Below are positions 33,170-45,738 of a stretch of 64,000 nt of DNA, piece after piece. The stretch's first letter is position 1; every line of letters begins with the position of its first letter. The position numbers and the translations under genes are program-made. The notes under the pieces are model-generated. The model worked only from the letters and a program-made list of their open reading frames with translations. It was not told the DNA's origin and ran no database searches. This DNA comes from Larix kaempferi (Eukaryota; Streptophyta; Pinopsida; Pinales; Pinaceae): positions 1,984,001-2,048,000 of the forward strand of contig BSBM01000252.1 of NCBI GenBank assembly GCA_027924585.1. The letters are read 5' to 3'.

Positions 33170-34439
33170 GAGAGTTGCAACAAAATTGGTCAGAATACCA
33201 AAAGTCAAACATTTTCTAGAAAAAAGAGGTGTTACTATACCAAAGGTGGTTAATGTATCATGCAAACACCTAACTAGAAGTATTGTGAGTCAACAAACGA
33301 TATCCTCTGCAAGGTGATGAAATCCAAGTCAGACAATATAGAGTGTTGAATCAACGGCTAGATATCCCCCTACCGGGAGGGGCACCGGGTAGACAATCCT
33401 AAAGAGTGGCAACTAGGATACCCCGTTCATGACACATTCGGTTGGGTGAATCTGCAGTTTGGTTCTATCGCCGCTGTACACCAAGAGGGAGTACACCGAG
33501 AACTTCGAAAGGTATCCTTCGGTTACTGAATGGATTGCGGTATTCCAATCATACTTCCGGAACCAGTCTGTCTACTTCAACCCTCCTAAGGGAGAGGCCT
33601 TCCCGATAAATTGGTTGATAACCGTGACAAAATTATAAGGGATTTTGGTACCATAGAGGACAACCACTATGTCTCAAATGTAATAATTAAGAGGTGTTAT
33701 TGGAACACCTATCCCCTCAATTCTACCTAACTACAAAATTCTTTTAAGTGCTCCCCAAGTGGGGTTAAAAGTTTGTTGAGTTTAAGGTAAATTTTAAGGC
33801 TCAGTTTAAATTATGTGGCAGAGTGGGTGCAAGTGTGGTATTTAAACTGAAATTGATTTGCCTCGCTTGGGCGATTGATTACAAATGAAAGAAAAAATGC
33901 TTCTAGTTTTGCAAAAAATAAAGGCGTTTTTGAAATGTAAATGCTTGAAAAAACTATTCAAAGATAATGGATCTTTGAAATAATTTAAAGGGAAGCAAAT
34001 AACATAAATATTTCAAGAAATAAATGGATCTCTTAAAAGCTGCTTGGGCAAAGTATTGAGCAAATAAACAGTAAAACCTTGATCTAAATAAAATGCAAAA
34101 AATCTTTCTTTCAATTACTGAAAATTTTTAACAAGACTTTTAATGGAGCATATATAAATAGTAAAATATTTAATATGGCTGTAAAAATGCTGGAAAATAT
34201 GGGCCAAAATGGGTGAACTGAAGTGATAAATAACACTAAAATAAACGATTAGGTAAAATTTTATGAAAAATTTCTTAAATCTAATAGGATATTTGGATTC
34301 CTTGATCGAAAAAACCCAATTTGAAAAAAAAAAATAGTTTCAAACGGAGTTCGGGAGAGGGAGATATGGTCGTTTGAAAGTTGAGTCGCGCTGCCAGAAA
34401 ATTACATCGCGGGTTTCGGGCTAAAAGTCACGATGCACA

Positions 34440-34600
34440 TCGCGGGTTTTGAGCGCACAGTCGCGATGTGCAGCGCAGAAAAATGCCGTGAAGCCGTGAT
34501 GTGCAGCGTGGAAAAGTGCCGTGAAGCCGTGATGTGCAGCGCGGAAAAAGGTCACGAAGTCGTGGCGTGCAACGCGGAAAAAGATTGCGAGCTCGCGATG
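34440..34600 (-). repeat. GC-rich 33-bp tandem repeats in the Gyp-C leader
   Basis: About four units built on gccgtgaagccgtgatgtgc followed by agcg[c/t]ggaaaa, the last two diverged. The block is much richer in CpG than its flanks. Because 33 is a multiple of three, both strands stay open (11-residue repeats), so ORFs here are not evidence of genes. Confidence 0.8.
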
Positions 34601-34826
34601 AGCCACGCGACTATCGGGCGAAAATCCGCGAGGTGAAAGTCGAAAAATGGACGCCGAAAAACGAACCCGAAAATGAACATTTCAGGCTGTTAATGGCAAT
34701 AGAAAGGGCCAAAATCTAGAACAACAATGGATCTACTGTCTAGGATGGCATATCTATGAATTAAAATGATTAAAACTAACAAAAACTAAGATCTAAAGCC
34801 AAAAACTGAGATCTAAGAATTCGAAG

Positions 34827-34841
34827 CCAGCGGAGTCACCA
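34827..34841 (-). other. PBS of Gyp-C (tRNA-Arg-like)
   Basis: ccagcggagtcacca on plus; the coding strand TGGTGACTCCGCTGG resembles the tggcgactctgctgg site of Ogre/Tat elements. Five bases separate it from the LTR. Confidence 0.7.
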
Positions 34842-34846
34842 AAAAC

Positions 34847-35543
34847 TGTTGGTTTGGTTTTGCAACCAAGCTTAGTGCAATGGGCACCTATCAACAAGTG
34901 ATAACAGTTTCAAATATTGAAAGCAAAAACAATTATTATAAATCTAAATCTAAACTAAACTAGCATGTGCATATAACAAATAAAATTTTCTAAAAACGAT
35001 TCAAGAACAAGAAATAAAAAGAATTAGTATTGTATTAAGATACCTCAAATGGTGAGGATTTGTGTTTAGCAACTTCCAAGGTGAGTAGCTCCAAGCTCCA
35101 AAGGTCTCTTCTCCAAGATAGCTACAATGGTCAAAATCTCATGAGAGATTTTAACAGCATGAGGATAGGATGATGGATGGATGGAAAGTGAGGAGCCCCT
35201 ACCACCTTTTTATAGTTTTTTTATGGTGGGGAATACCATTATGGTTTTGAGGAAACCAATGGTATTGACCAACATGGTTTAGGTACCTTTTCCCTCTTTT
35301 TTCCTTTTTTGAATATTTTGAATATTTTTATTCCCTTTTTAATATTTTTGGGAATTCTGGACCCTTTTTTGAGGGTTTTTTATGCTTTTTGAGGAAAAAT
35401 ATTCATTTTGAGTGGAAAAAAGGGGTGTATTAAGGTCTTTTGGTGACCTTTTGATGGCTTTAGAGGCTTAAATGGTGAAAAAGTGGACAAATGGGTCATG
35501 TGAATAGCGAAATGAGCTAGTGAGCACTTTTTGGGTGTTAACA
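34847..35543 (-). repeat. Gyp-C 5' LTR
   Basis: It starts TGTTGGTTTGG beside the PBS and appears to end ...GTGTTAACA, where the Copia-2 LTR sequence resumes. No second copy exists in the window, so the right boundary is inferred from the Copia-2 alignment. Confidence 0.65.
35206..35215 (-). promoter_or_regulatory. TATA box in the Gyp-C LTR
   Basis: ctttttatag on plus gives ctataaaaag on the coding strand. Confidence 0.5.
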
Positions 35544-36101
35544 ATCAGCCAACATATGAATGTTTTAGGCTGTTATTATATAACATTACAGCAATAATTC
35601 AAATGGTTAAAGATGCCAAAAGAATCTCCTAATCATCAGACTTTCTAAAACTGCCCATCCCCCCAGGTGGTAAGTTAGCTTTCCAAAAATGCTCAAAAGC
35701 TCATGAATTCTCTAATTAGTGAGCTGAAGGTGAAATATAGCCAAAATTGATGCCAAATATGAGATTTGAGTGCAAATGGTGTTAAGGAAATTTTTGGGTG
35801 TAAAAAACACTTTCCTAGGTTGACTAGCTCTTTCCTTTGGGGAAAAAAGCAGTAAACGCAACAACTTTCTTCACAAATGTGCTCTCCTTCTTAAATCTTA
35901 TCTAGAAATGTTTAGGAATACGCCCAAGTGGCCTAGGTGACTTGTAGAACACACCTTTCATGGAATCTTATCCTCCCTTATTGGCTTGTGGACCACACAA
36001 TGGCAATTTCCCCAATTATTACATAGAATTAACCAACAAGTGATTAATTAATGCATGTTATGTAATTAAATAAATGGTAGGAAGGCTTAAATATTCCAAC
36101 A
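35544..36101 (-). repeat. Copia-2 left LTR (3' LTR), distal part only
   Basis: Starting at atcagccaacatatga, it aligns with 40616-40932 and 52372-52603 and ends AAATATTCCAACA. The first 130-145 bp of the LTR are missing; Gyp-C sits at that point. Confidence 0.85.
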
Positions 36102-36110
36102 CCCCCTCTT
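36102..36110 (-). other. Polypurine tract of Copia-2
   Basis: Plus strand ccccctctt beside the LTR end; purine run on the coding strand. Confidence 0.75.
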
Positions 36111-36296
36111 AATTCTAACTTAAATGATATAAATATCAGAATATATAAAAAATGCTAAGGGCCCAGTAACAAGACTTGGTCACCCCCGTACAAAATACTG
36201 TCGGTCCACAAAACAAGGATAGAAGGAAAACCTCATGGGAAAAACCTTCCCTCAAAACATGGACATATCAAAATTGAAAGGTTGTTGATCAACCTT

Positions 36297-39200
36297 TCAC
36301 TCCACCACATGTCCAACCATCCCAAGCAGTGATCTAAGATAGCTGAATGTCTTCTTTGTGAAACCCTTGGTGAAGATATCTGCAATTTGCTCACCTGTGG
36401 GGCAATACTGCAAATCTATGATCTGGTCATGCACTAGGACTTTGATGTAGTGCATATGAATATCTATGTGCTTGGTCCTCTACCTTTGTACTAGATCACA
36501 TGAAACTCTAATGGCACTATGATTGTCACAATAAATGACAGTAGGAGTACTGAAATAAATCTCAAACTCAGACAAAATCCCCTGCAACCGGACACATTGT
36601 GTAGCAGCATTCACTACTCCTCTATACTCTGACTCCGCTGAAGATAGTGCTATGGAATTTTGTTTCTTGCTAGACCATAAAATAGGGCCACCTCCAAGCA
36701 TGAAAACAAATCCTGATGTGGATTTCCTGTCAAGGCTATCACCATCCCAATCCGAATCTGTGAAACCCAAGAGATCTAAGCTCAAATCTGCCACATAGTG
36801 AATCCCATCACTCTTTTTGCCCTGCACATAATGAAAGATTCTTTTTGCAACCCTCCAATGTAGCTCATGTGGCTTCTCCATGTATCTCGATGATGCACTC
36901 ACAGCATATGCAAGATCTGGTCGAGTGTGAGTCAAATAGAGCAAGATGCCAATCAACTGTCTGTATAGAGTACTGTCAAAAAGCGGTGTAGATTCTGCTT
37001 CTTCCATTCTAACTCTAGAAAGGAATGGAGTCTTAGAAGGCTTTCAATCAGCCATATTAAACTTCTTTAATAGATCAGAAGCATACTTTGACTGACATAC
37101 CTTGGTTCCTTCTTTTGTTTGAGAAATTTCAAGCCCCAAAAATTGCTTGAGAATTCCCAAGTCACTCATGGAGAATGCTTGGTGCATTGCGGTCTTAAGT
37201 GATGCTATTTGTTCAGTTCTATCACCTATGATTATAAAATCATCAACATACAACACTATTAACATAATAAAACCATCAGCAAACTTCATATAGACATTTG
37301 GGTCAGATTTACACCGAACATAGGATTGTGATAGCAAAAAACTATCCATCTTCGCATACCAAGCCCTGGAGGCTTGCTTGAGTGCATACAAAGATTTTTT
37401 CAACTTGAAAACAAGGTTTGGAACTGATGTGTACCCTTGTGGCTACTGCATATATATCTCTTATTCAAGTTCCCCATGGAGGAAAGCACTTTTCACATCC
37501 ATGTGATGTACTTCCCATCACTTGGAAGCTGCCACTTGCCAAAACTAGTCTAATGGAGTCTTTCTGAGCTACCGATGCAAATGTTTCATTATAATCAAGT
37601 ACTTGGACCTGAGAATACCCCTTTTCTACCAACCTTTCTTTGTACTTAATGGCTGTACCATCAGCTGCATCTTACCAACTTTCTGCCTGCGGGGAGCTTG
37701 ACTAGCTCCCAAGTTTCATTCTTCTACAATGACTGAAACTCCTCATCCATAGAAATATGCCATCTAGGATCATGTGAGGCATCCTCATATGTCTATGGAT
37801 CAAAATATTTCATCATATATCACTTCTCAGAAAGATAAGGATCATTCACATTGAGAGAAGTCTCAAACTGTGATCTAGTCCTCCTTTAGTCCCGAGGATT
37901 GCCTGTTAGTTCACCTGATGCTTGCAAATTTTTTGCAGCCCACTTAGGCCTTGTAGGTGAGTTTGAATCTGAAATAAATTGATCCTCATCATCAAAAATA
38001 TCAGAATAAAAAATATAAAGAGCATCACTTACTTCTTCTTCAGTCGACGGTGAAGATGAATCTCCAATTTCTGTGCTCTGAGAGGGCTCTTCCTCAAACT
38101 GCACACTTCTTTCGATGAATGATTTATGAGTTGTCATGTTCAAAAATTTATAAGCTTTGGAGTCCTCTGAATATCCCACAAACAAAAATGGTTGGATTTG
38201 GGGTTGCATAGCCCTCCTCTTCTCAATCAGAATCCTAGCCCAAGCCTTTGAGCCAAAAATCCTAAAATGAGAGATATCCGGTTTGTTACCTGTCCAAGCC
38301 TCGAAAGGAGTGATACCTTTGAGATATTTGTGTGGAACTCTATTCTGAATATAGGTGGCACAATTTATTTCTTCAGCCCATATCTTAGGAGACAAACCTT
38401 TTTCCTCAAGCATTCATGTGGCCATCTCCTTAAGAGATCTGTTCTTTCTCTCAGCAACCCCATTTTGCTGAGGTGTATATGGAACTGTATGTTGCATCTA
38501 TATGCCCGATGAAGCAAAAAATTGCTGAAACTCTGATTTCACATACTCACCACCATTATCAGATCTTAACACTTTAACATGTCTACCAAATTGATTCTCA
38601 ACTGAGGCTTTGAATAACTTGAATAACCCAAAAACTTTTGATTTAAGCTTGATGAAATAAACCCAACAATACTTGCTGAAATCATCTATGAATGTGAGAA
38701 TATATTTTGCTGAATTCAATGACTCATGAGGAAATCGACCTGATATATCAATGTGTATAAGTTCCAATGGTGCAGTGGTTCTCTCAGTGGTAGATCTCCC
38801 ATACTTCTGCTCAGGGTGTTTTCCTAGGATGCAGGATTGATAGACACCTTTGGAAAATTTGATATTGGGTAGCCCTATAACCATCTCTTTCTCATGAAGT
38901 TGGGAAAGGTATTTGTAGTTTAGGTGGAAAAATATTTCATGCCATAGCTTGCTGGTCTCATTGGCATGGGTCAATAGAGTAGAAGGTGAGGAGTTTGGCA
39001 CAAAATGAGAAAACTTGTAGATTCTAGAACAGTGGTCAGTATTACCAAATGCAGTAATTTTTCCTGTTGAAATTTCTGCTATCTCAACATAATTGGGGGT
39101 AAAGGTTACTCTCTTGGCCAGCCCTGTATGGGTCATATGATAGACTGATAGTATGTTTGTAGCAAGTTCAGGGACATATAAGACATTATTAAATGACCCA

Positions 39201-40297
39201 AACTCAAGATCTATGCTACCTTTGCCTTTGCTAGAAGTTTCAGAATTGTCTCCCAATACAATATTCGAACCACTAGAAGAGTCAAGTGAAGTAAAATACT
39301 TACTTCTAGACACCATGTGTCTTGAAGCACTAGAATCAATGATGAATGATGAATATTGGGAAGTGCCGGCCATCAGTGCATGAACTCTCTCTTTGTCATC
39401 AGAATTTGATCCTCCATCCTTCCTTCTTGTGCTCTCTGGGAGAGGGATGTTGGCTTTCTCCAATGCCTGAGTTAATTGGTCAATGGTATTCTTCATACAA
39501 GAGCTTTCGGGATGAAATCCCTTGCTGTAATAAGTGCACTTTGTCCTCTCATTCTTCTTGTTCGGATTCTTCTTGAAGTTTGATGGCTCTCCATTAAAAT
39601 TTTGCTTGTCTTTCCACTCACCGGTGGGCTTCTTGAAGTTGCCTTTCTTCTTGCCTTTCAAATTCTTTGAGTCTCCAACATTTAGAAAAGGGTATTTGGA
39701 TGGATTTTTAATGGCTCCCATTAAGACCATCTTGTATTTTTCTTGAGTTAATGACTCCATGAATTCTGAAAGTGACGGGCTCTTCCAGTTTTTAATTGCT
39801 TTCCAGGTGGAATGGAAGGTGGAAACAAAAATTGAATAGCTCGGGCCAAGCTTGGAGAGAATGGCCAAAAATAATTGCTCATATTTCTTGTCTATTCCAC
39901 ATTACTTCAGCTGCAATACAAGAGACTTGAATTTGGAGAAGAAGTCTTGTAGATTATCGAAATTTTGTGGACTCAAAGAGACTAGCTCGTTATCCAATTG
40001 GTGGCCTCTCAATTCATCGGTTTTACCGAACAATTCTTGAAGTTCCAGCCATACTTCATTGGGTGAAGTGAGGAAATCAAGATGAAATAAGAGTTCTATA
40101 GATGTAGCAAGACATAAAAACCTATAGGCTTCATCCCTTCGATTATGCCATTTAGATTTCTCCACTGCTGAGGTTGGCTCAACTTCTGTTGCCATGGACA
40201 CCTTGTAAAGCCCTTTGCTCCTCAGTAGAATCTCCATCTGTGATTTCCAATCAAAGTAATTGAAAGGAGTGAGGGTGATTTGCTGTGTATGATCCAT
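36297..40297 (-). pseudogene. Copia-2 gag-pol, decayed
   Basis: A relative of the Copia-1 polyprotein, recognisable from end to end. gag: LTPFNYFDWKSQMEILLRSK (40297-39902). One frame continues through 39868-38498 with CTYYSKGFHPESSC (second Cys of the knuckle replaced by Tyr), protease IIDSSASRHM (DSG changed to DSS), pre-integrase, and integrase IHIDISG and LRSDNGGEY. After in-frame stops, 38413-37886 carries late integrase. The RT N-terminus is badly broken. 37403-37044 has LYVDDFIIIG, and 37007-36480 has RNase H (FTDSDWDGD, AESEYRG). It ends near SYLRSLLG. It cannot encode working enzymes. Confidence 0.88.
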
Positions 40298-40458
40298 TGC
40301 TGCAACTGATATAACTTTTGGACTGAAATTAGAACACTTCTAGATTCCAAAATGCTCCCTGCAGAGAATAAAAATCACCCGGTGGTTTGATCATTGCGCC
40401 CTTCCTAAGACTGTTGGATATTGCAAGATAATCAATAGATGAAAGGAATATCTTGATG

Positions 40459-40470
40459 GCTCTGATACCA
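40459..40470 (-). other. PBS of Copia-2 (initiator tRNA-Met)
   Basis: gctctgatacca on plus, abutting the right LTR. Confidence 0.9.
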
Positions 40471-40932
40471 TGTGAAAATCAGATCACATCCAAGAACTCT
40501 CCAAGAAATTACACTTTCTCATATGAAAAATCTCACACAACTAGTCAAAGGCACAAAAATAATGCACAAGAATGGATTTCTGTATTACTTCTCATGAACA
40601 ATAATTACATCAGCCAACATATGAATGTTGTAGGTTGTTATCAAATAAAATTATAGAAATAATTTGAATGGCTAAAGATGCCAAAAGAATCTTCTAATCA
40701 TTAGACTTTCTAAAACTGCCCATCCCCCCTAGGTGGCAAGTTGGCTTTCCAAAACTGCTCAAAAGCTCATGAATTCTCTAATTAGTGAGATAAGGTGAAA
40801 TACAGCCAAAATAGATGCCAAATACAATATTTAAGTAGAAATGGTGTTAATGAAAGTTTTGGGTGTATAAAACACTTTCCTAGGTTGACTAGCTCTTTCC
40901 TTTGGGGAAAAAACAGTAAAAGCAACAGCTTT
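40471..40932 (-). repeat. Copia-2 right LTR (5' LTR), first part
   Basis: Begins TGTGAAAATCAG. It is cut at 40932 by Gyp-D and continues at 52372-52603. Confidence 0.88.
40928..40932. repeat. TSD of Gyp-D, left copy (GCTTT)
   Basis: GCTTT; the right copy at 52367-52371 reads TCTTT, one mismatch. Confidence 0.7.
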
Positions 40933-41300
40933 TGTTAGGAACCCATGTCTTTACTTTGTTAGTATATTGTTGTTGGATGCATATGCTTTGTAAGTCATCC
41001 CGTAGTTTTGTTGATCCATAGTTTGTATTGGCCCATGGTTTTGATTCATAGTATTGGCACCTAGACTTAGCCCATGGTTTGTATTGACACATAGTATTGA
41101 CCCATGGTATTGGCGCATAGACTTAGTATATAAGTGTGTGTTGAGGCCTATGAAGGCACCATGAATTTAATTGTATTGAGCTTGCCTAAAGGAGGTTGCC
41201 CCCTTGAAGTGGCCTATGATCAATATAAAAGTGATTCTGAGTTCTGTTATTTCTGATATCTCGTGTATTTGCATTAATTAATTATTGCAGGTTCATCACA
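40933..41300 (+). repeat. Gyp-D 5' LTR
   Basis: TGTTAGGAACCCATG...GGTTCATCACA, matched by 44946-45081 plus 52135-52366. The right copy starts TATTAAAAACCC, with G-to-A changes. Confidence 0.85.
41127..41134 (+). promoter_or_regulatory. TATA box, Gyp-D 5' LTR
   Basis: tatataag in the 5' LTR; the matching tatatatg lies at 52192-52199 in the 3' LTR. Confidence 0.55.
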
Positions 41301-41302
41301 TC

Positions 41303-41314
41303 TGGTATCAGAGC
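41303..41314 (+). other. PBS of Gyp-D (initiator tRNA-Met)
   Basis: tggtatcagagc two bases after the inferred LTR end. Confidence 0.9.
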
Positions 41315-42403
41315 ACATTCTTGGGCTCACTGGGTGAAATTTCTACCAAATTGTTTACGCATCTGTTGCAGGTTCGGATTTGGGCATAATCCCTATCCGC
41401 TTAACTGTGGGAAGTACTTGGGCATAAACCCTAAAACTCATTGTGAGGAGTACCACAGGAACCTTGAAGTAGCTGTCCCATTAAGAGGACCTACCAGCGA
41501 AAAGGGAAACGACCCCTACCTGATTGACTAGCTCCCACCCGTGAGGTAAACCAAGAGCTGTCGTTTGTGGCAAAGCGTTTATCAGTTTTACCTGCGTCGT
41601 GGAGTGAGGGGTACTGCCCCAATACGCAAGCCGTTAGACAGCATTGGTGGCCGAGTGAAACGCCTGAACTGTTAGGAAGCCGCACATACCTGGGGCCCAT
41701 ATCTATTTTCAGTTGTACTATTGTTGATCATTGCTACGCCATTTTAGATCCAGCCGTTCAGATCCATTCTGAAAGCCGTTCCAAATCAACCATTTCAGAT
41801 CTATTTTAGATCCAGTCATTTTTGCTCCATTAGACGCCATTTCAAATCCCTCTGTTTCTGCTCACTTTCGAGCCATTGCAGATCTATCTGTTCAGATCCC
41901 TTCCGAGCTGTAGCCACTCCATTCTGATAAATAAAAAATAAAAAACAAAACAAAAAATAGTTTTTTCTCCATATATCCCTTGTTTTATTTCTGTTTCCCT
42001 TGAAACTTCTCTAACACCCCTGCAATCCCATTCTACATATTTCATTCCTGAGGACCCTATCCCACATTCCACTTCCCAACAACCGAAATCTCACATTTGT
42101 CTATTTTTAGGGTTTGCCATAACTTCTTCGATTTTCACCCGATCACCTTCAAATTTTACCACAGAGTTCCTTTTCTAATTCTGCTTCTTTGTCCCTCTCT
42201 GCCAAATTTTCTCATTCTTTCACCCTGCTTTTGAAATCCAATTTTTTTGCTTTCCTGTCCTTTCAACAGTGTCCAAAATCTAGTCAAACCCCAATTACCC
42301 ATCAGATTTTTTCCCCAATCCAAATTTCCCTTTACTAAATCAGCTTCTGTTTATGTTTTTCTACCCATTCCCCCCTTCAAAAAAAACAAAAAAAACCCTG
42401 GTT
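41315..42403 (+). other. Gyp-D leader
   Basis: About 1.1 kb without a gene. It contains repeated cagatc-type words (41750-41900) and then pyrimidine-rich sequence before the gag ATG. Confidence 0.6.
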
Positions 42404-44820
42404 ATGGTTGTCACCCATGCAAGAGCACACACCATGGAGGAAGCACTTGCAGTCATCCAAACCAAACTCCAAGATCTAGATGAAACAATTCTCAGCCTCC
42501 ATCTTCAACATTCAGCGCTGAACAATAACCGACAACCAGAATCTTTTGCAGCCACTGGGTTCTCTTCTTCCAGCAATTTTCGTGGGTCGAAACTTGATTT
42601 TCCTCGCTTCAATAGTACTGATCCGACTGGATGGATTTACCAAGTAGAACAATATTTAATTCTGCATAATACTTTTGATATCCAAAAATTTCCAATTGCA
42701 TCCTTTCATTTGGAACAGGAAGCCCTTCAATGGTACCGTTGGTACATCAAAGCTCATCCCGAGCCAAACTGGACAGATTTTTTCTAACTCCTTTTGCCAC
42801 GATTTGGTCCTAGTGTTTTTGATGACTTCATAGGAGCACTCACTAAACTTCACCAAATGGGCATAGTGAGAGAGTATCAGATAAAATTTGAGAAACTGGC
42901 CAATCACACAGAAGGATTGTCTAATGAATTCTACAGGATTTCTTTTATCAGTGGTCTCAAGGATGAAATCCGCTCAGAGGTCAAAATGTTCTGTCCCAAC
43001 ACAATGATGGAATTCCTAGGGTTGGCTAAGTTGGCAGAGGACAAGATCGCATCTCAACAATCTCCAAACCCACCTTTGTTCCCTTCAGAAATATGGGTTC
43101 CCAATGACCTCCCATCACACTTGCGCCTCAACAAACTCCTCTCAAGCATTTGTATGAAACAGAGATGCAGGCACGCCAAGAAAAAGGGATTTGTTATAAT
43201 CGTGATGATAAATTCACTTGGGGACATGGATGTGTTCAACAAAAGCTCTATCTCTTGGATGTGGATTCTCCGCATGCCTCAGAACTTGGTGAAGAAGCTA
43301 CAGATACAGTAGATGATCAAGTCGACATTCAACACCCACCTATTGACACCCCATCTCAGGACGACCCACCCGAGATCTCTCTCCATGCTGTAACCAGCGT
43401 CACCACCCCACAAACAATGCGGGTCAGGGGATACTTCAAGAAACTCCCTTTTACCATACTCATTGATTCTGGTAGCACTCATAACTTCATTGACCCTCGG
43501 ATTGCCAAACAGGATGATTGTTTTGTCCATCCTTGCTCCAACCTTGAAGTCATGGTTTCCAATGGGGGCACCTTACCTTGCAAGGGGATGTTTCACAATG
43601 TGCGTATCTCTATGGAAGATTATAACCTACGCTTTGATATGTTTTCCTTGTCCTTAGACGGATGTGATGTGGTTTTTGGCGTTCAATGGTTATGCACACT
43701 TGGCCCCATCTTATGGGATTTTGCTGAACTTTGGATGCAGTTTTCAGCTAATGGGACACAACACAAAATTATGGGCTTACAACCAGGGTCTCTCCGCATC
43801 ATCAGTTCATATCACCTGGAAAAGATCCTTAAGAAGAATTCACATGGTTTCATTGCTCATCTCCATTCCCTTCAGATGCACCCACCAATGGTCTCCACTA
43901 ATTCCTTGGATAGATATGTAGGTGTCTTTGTTGCACCAGTGGGCTTGCTGCCTTCACGAGACCTTTCCAGTAAGCATTTAGCCGCATCTACATGTCAGCA
44001 GGACATGATGGCTATTTTGCATACAGTACATAAGTGGCAGCCATCCCTATTGGGGAATTATTTCTGCATCAAGACTGATCTCCAGAGTCTGGAAACTTTC
44101 CTGGAACAACGGGTCTCTTCCCCAGCACACCTGAAATGGGTTATCCAACTCATGGGTTATGACTATGCGACCACTTACCAGAAGGGTAAGGACAATATGG
44201 TGGAAGATTCTCCTCCTCGCACATTTGATGACCCAGTTTCTCTTACAACTATTTCTCTGCTTGTTCCAAATTGGTTGCAATCTGTTCAACAGGGCTATCT
44301 CTTCTATGAACTCCATGCTTCTTCATCAGTAGGGCACTCTGGGTTCCTCAAAAATTATGACCAGAAACAATGTAACTTCTTTTAGCAAGGAATCAAAAGT
44401 ACAATTCAACGGATGGTGGTTGACTGTGATACTTTCCAGGTCAACAAGGGTGAAATGACCCTCCTTTCGGGACTGCTCGAACTCTTGCCCATTCCTCCAT
44501 AGATTTGGCCAACTATTTCTATGGATTTCCTAGAAGCGCTCCAGTGGTATAGTACCACATCTCAAAGGACACCATATGAAGCAGTCTCTAGAAAGGCACC
44601 ACCAGTTCTTCTTCCATACACCTTCAACAGCTCCCCAGTTCAGGCAATTAACTCAATTCTTTGAAATCGTGATCAACTTCTTCTCATTCTGCAGGACAAT
44701 TTTCACATGGTCGAAATTCGACTGTAACAACAAGCCAATCAGCACCAGTCGAAGCGCACTTTTCACATTGTTGATATGGTTCTTCATCGTCTACAGCCTT
44801 CCACGTAATCCTCCATGAAA
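42404..44820 (+). pseudogene. Gyp-D gag-pol remnant, RT deleted
   Basis: gag runs from 42404 (MVVTHARAHTMEEALAVIQ) through LDFPRFNSTDPTGWIYQVEQ, with a TAA at 42785 and the same frame after it. A frameshift lies near 43150-43310. Next is a zinc-knuckle relic CYNRDDKFTWGHGC, whose second Cys is Arg, then protease ILIDSGSTHNFID (about 43460). After about 43920 the text jumps to RNase H (SSKHLAAST, CIKTDLQSLETFLEQRVSSP) with no RT between. The integrase zinc region (HSGFLKNYD...CDTFQV) and fragments of late integrase follow with stops. It is closest to chromovirus-type gypsy; no chromodomain is seen. Confidence 0.8.
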
Positions 44821-44945
44821 CTCCAAGGGCGCCAGTGGCTCGGAATGCAACCCGAGGATGCTACAGGGGATCCACTCCTTCAGATTTTGCATCAATTTCC
44901 ACATAAAAATCTTTGAGGACAAAGCTTTTTCTAAGGGAGAGGGGA

Positions 44946-45081
44946 TATTAAAAACCCATGTCTTTACTTTGTTAGTATATTGTTGTTGGACGCATATGCT
45001 TGGTAAGTCGTCCCATAGTTTAGTTGATCCATAGTTTGTATTGGCCCATGGTTTTGACTCATAGTATTGGCGCCTAGACTT
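44946..45081 (+). repeat. Gyp-D 3' LTR, first part
   Basis: It follows the purine-rich gggagaggggata and matches the start of the 5' LTR. Cut by Copia-5; resumes at 52135. Confidence 0.85.
45077..45081. repeat. TSD of Copia-5, left copy (GACTT)
   Basis: GACTT; the right copy at 52130-52134 reads GACGT. Confidence 0.8.
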
Positions 45082-45727
45082 TGTTAAATTTTCAGAATTT
45101 ACTTCAATCTGATCTAGGATCTTAATTGAGAGAACAACATGTACAAAAAATCTACAGCATATCATTCATGGACACAATAATGCAAGCACACAAGAGACAC
45201 TGAGTTTACTTGGGGAAAACCATAAAGGTGAAAAACCCCAATAACTTCCTCAAAGATAGATAGAGAAATGATACAACCAGAATACAAGAGATAGTCTTCT
45301 CCTAGCAGCAGAGCATCCTCCTCCACAAGTGCGCCACTCTCCACAGTGTGAATGAGAGAATAGAATGTGTAAAATGAGAGAGAGACACTCTCTATTTATA
45401 CACTAACTTGACTGGACCTTTACTCAACTAGGTCGGCCTCAACTTAACCACTTAACATAATGCTGACTGGGCCGACCCCGACTAGGGTGGTCTAATAACC
45501 CTTTGACCCACATGGCCAACCCCCAATAGGGTGGTCTAATAACCCTTTGACCCACATGACTTATACAAGGCCGACCCCAACAAGGTGGTCTAATAACCCA
45601 TCAAGTATAAGTTACGACACTTACAATATAAATGACGACACTTCCGTATAGAGGAATAATAACATCTCTATAGGAATAAAATATACATATATGTGAAACA
45701 CATTCTGAAGTTACATATACATCAACA
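45082..45727 (-). repeat. Copia-5 left LTR (3' LTR)
   Basis: 646 bp, TGTTAAATTTTCAG...CATCAACA, several percent diverged from 51484-52129. Its ends resemble the Copia-3 LTR. Confidence 0.93.
45393..45400 (-). promoter_or_regulatory. TATA box, Copia-5 left LTR
   Basis: tatttata on plus, tataaata on the coding strand. Confidence 0.6.
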
Positions 45728-45738
45728 CTCCCTCTTAA
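45728..45738 (-). other. Polypurine tract of Copia-5
   Basis: ctccctcttaa on plus, identical in place and bases to the Copia-3 tract. Confidence 0.75.

Larger units (their letters stand above)
33153..34826 (-). other. Gyp-C leader, distal part
   Basis: About 1.7 kb between the Copia-3 site and the Gyp-C PBS, without a supported gene. It begins with the right arm of the split hairpin (33156-33169), then unique sequence, then an AT-rich stretch, then the GC-rich repeats at 34440-34600. Confidence 0.65.

Noticed and set aside
34421-34636. Overlapping ORFs on both strands as small genes
   Set aside because: They come from a GC-rich 33-bp tandem repeat that keeps any frame open.
42404-44820. Chromodomain in Gyp-D
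   Set aside because: The LTR and zinc relic suggest a chromovirus, but the C-terminal integrase is too broken to show a chromodomain.
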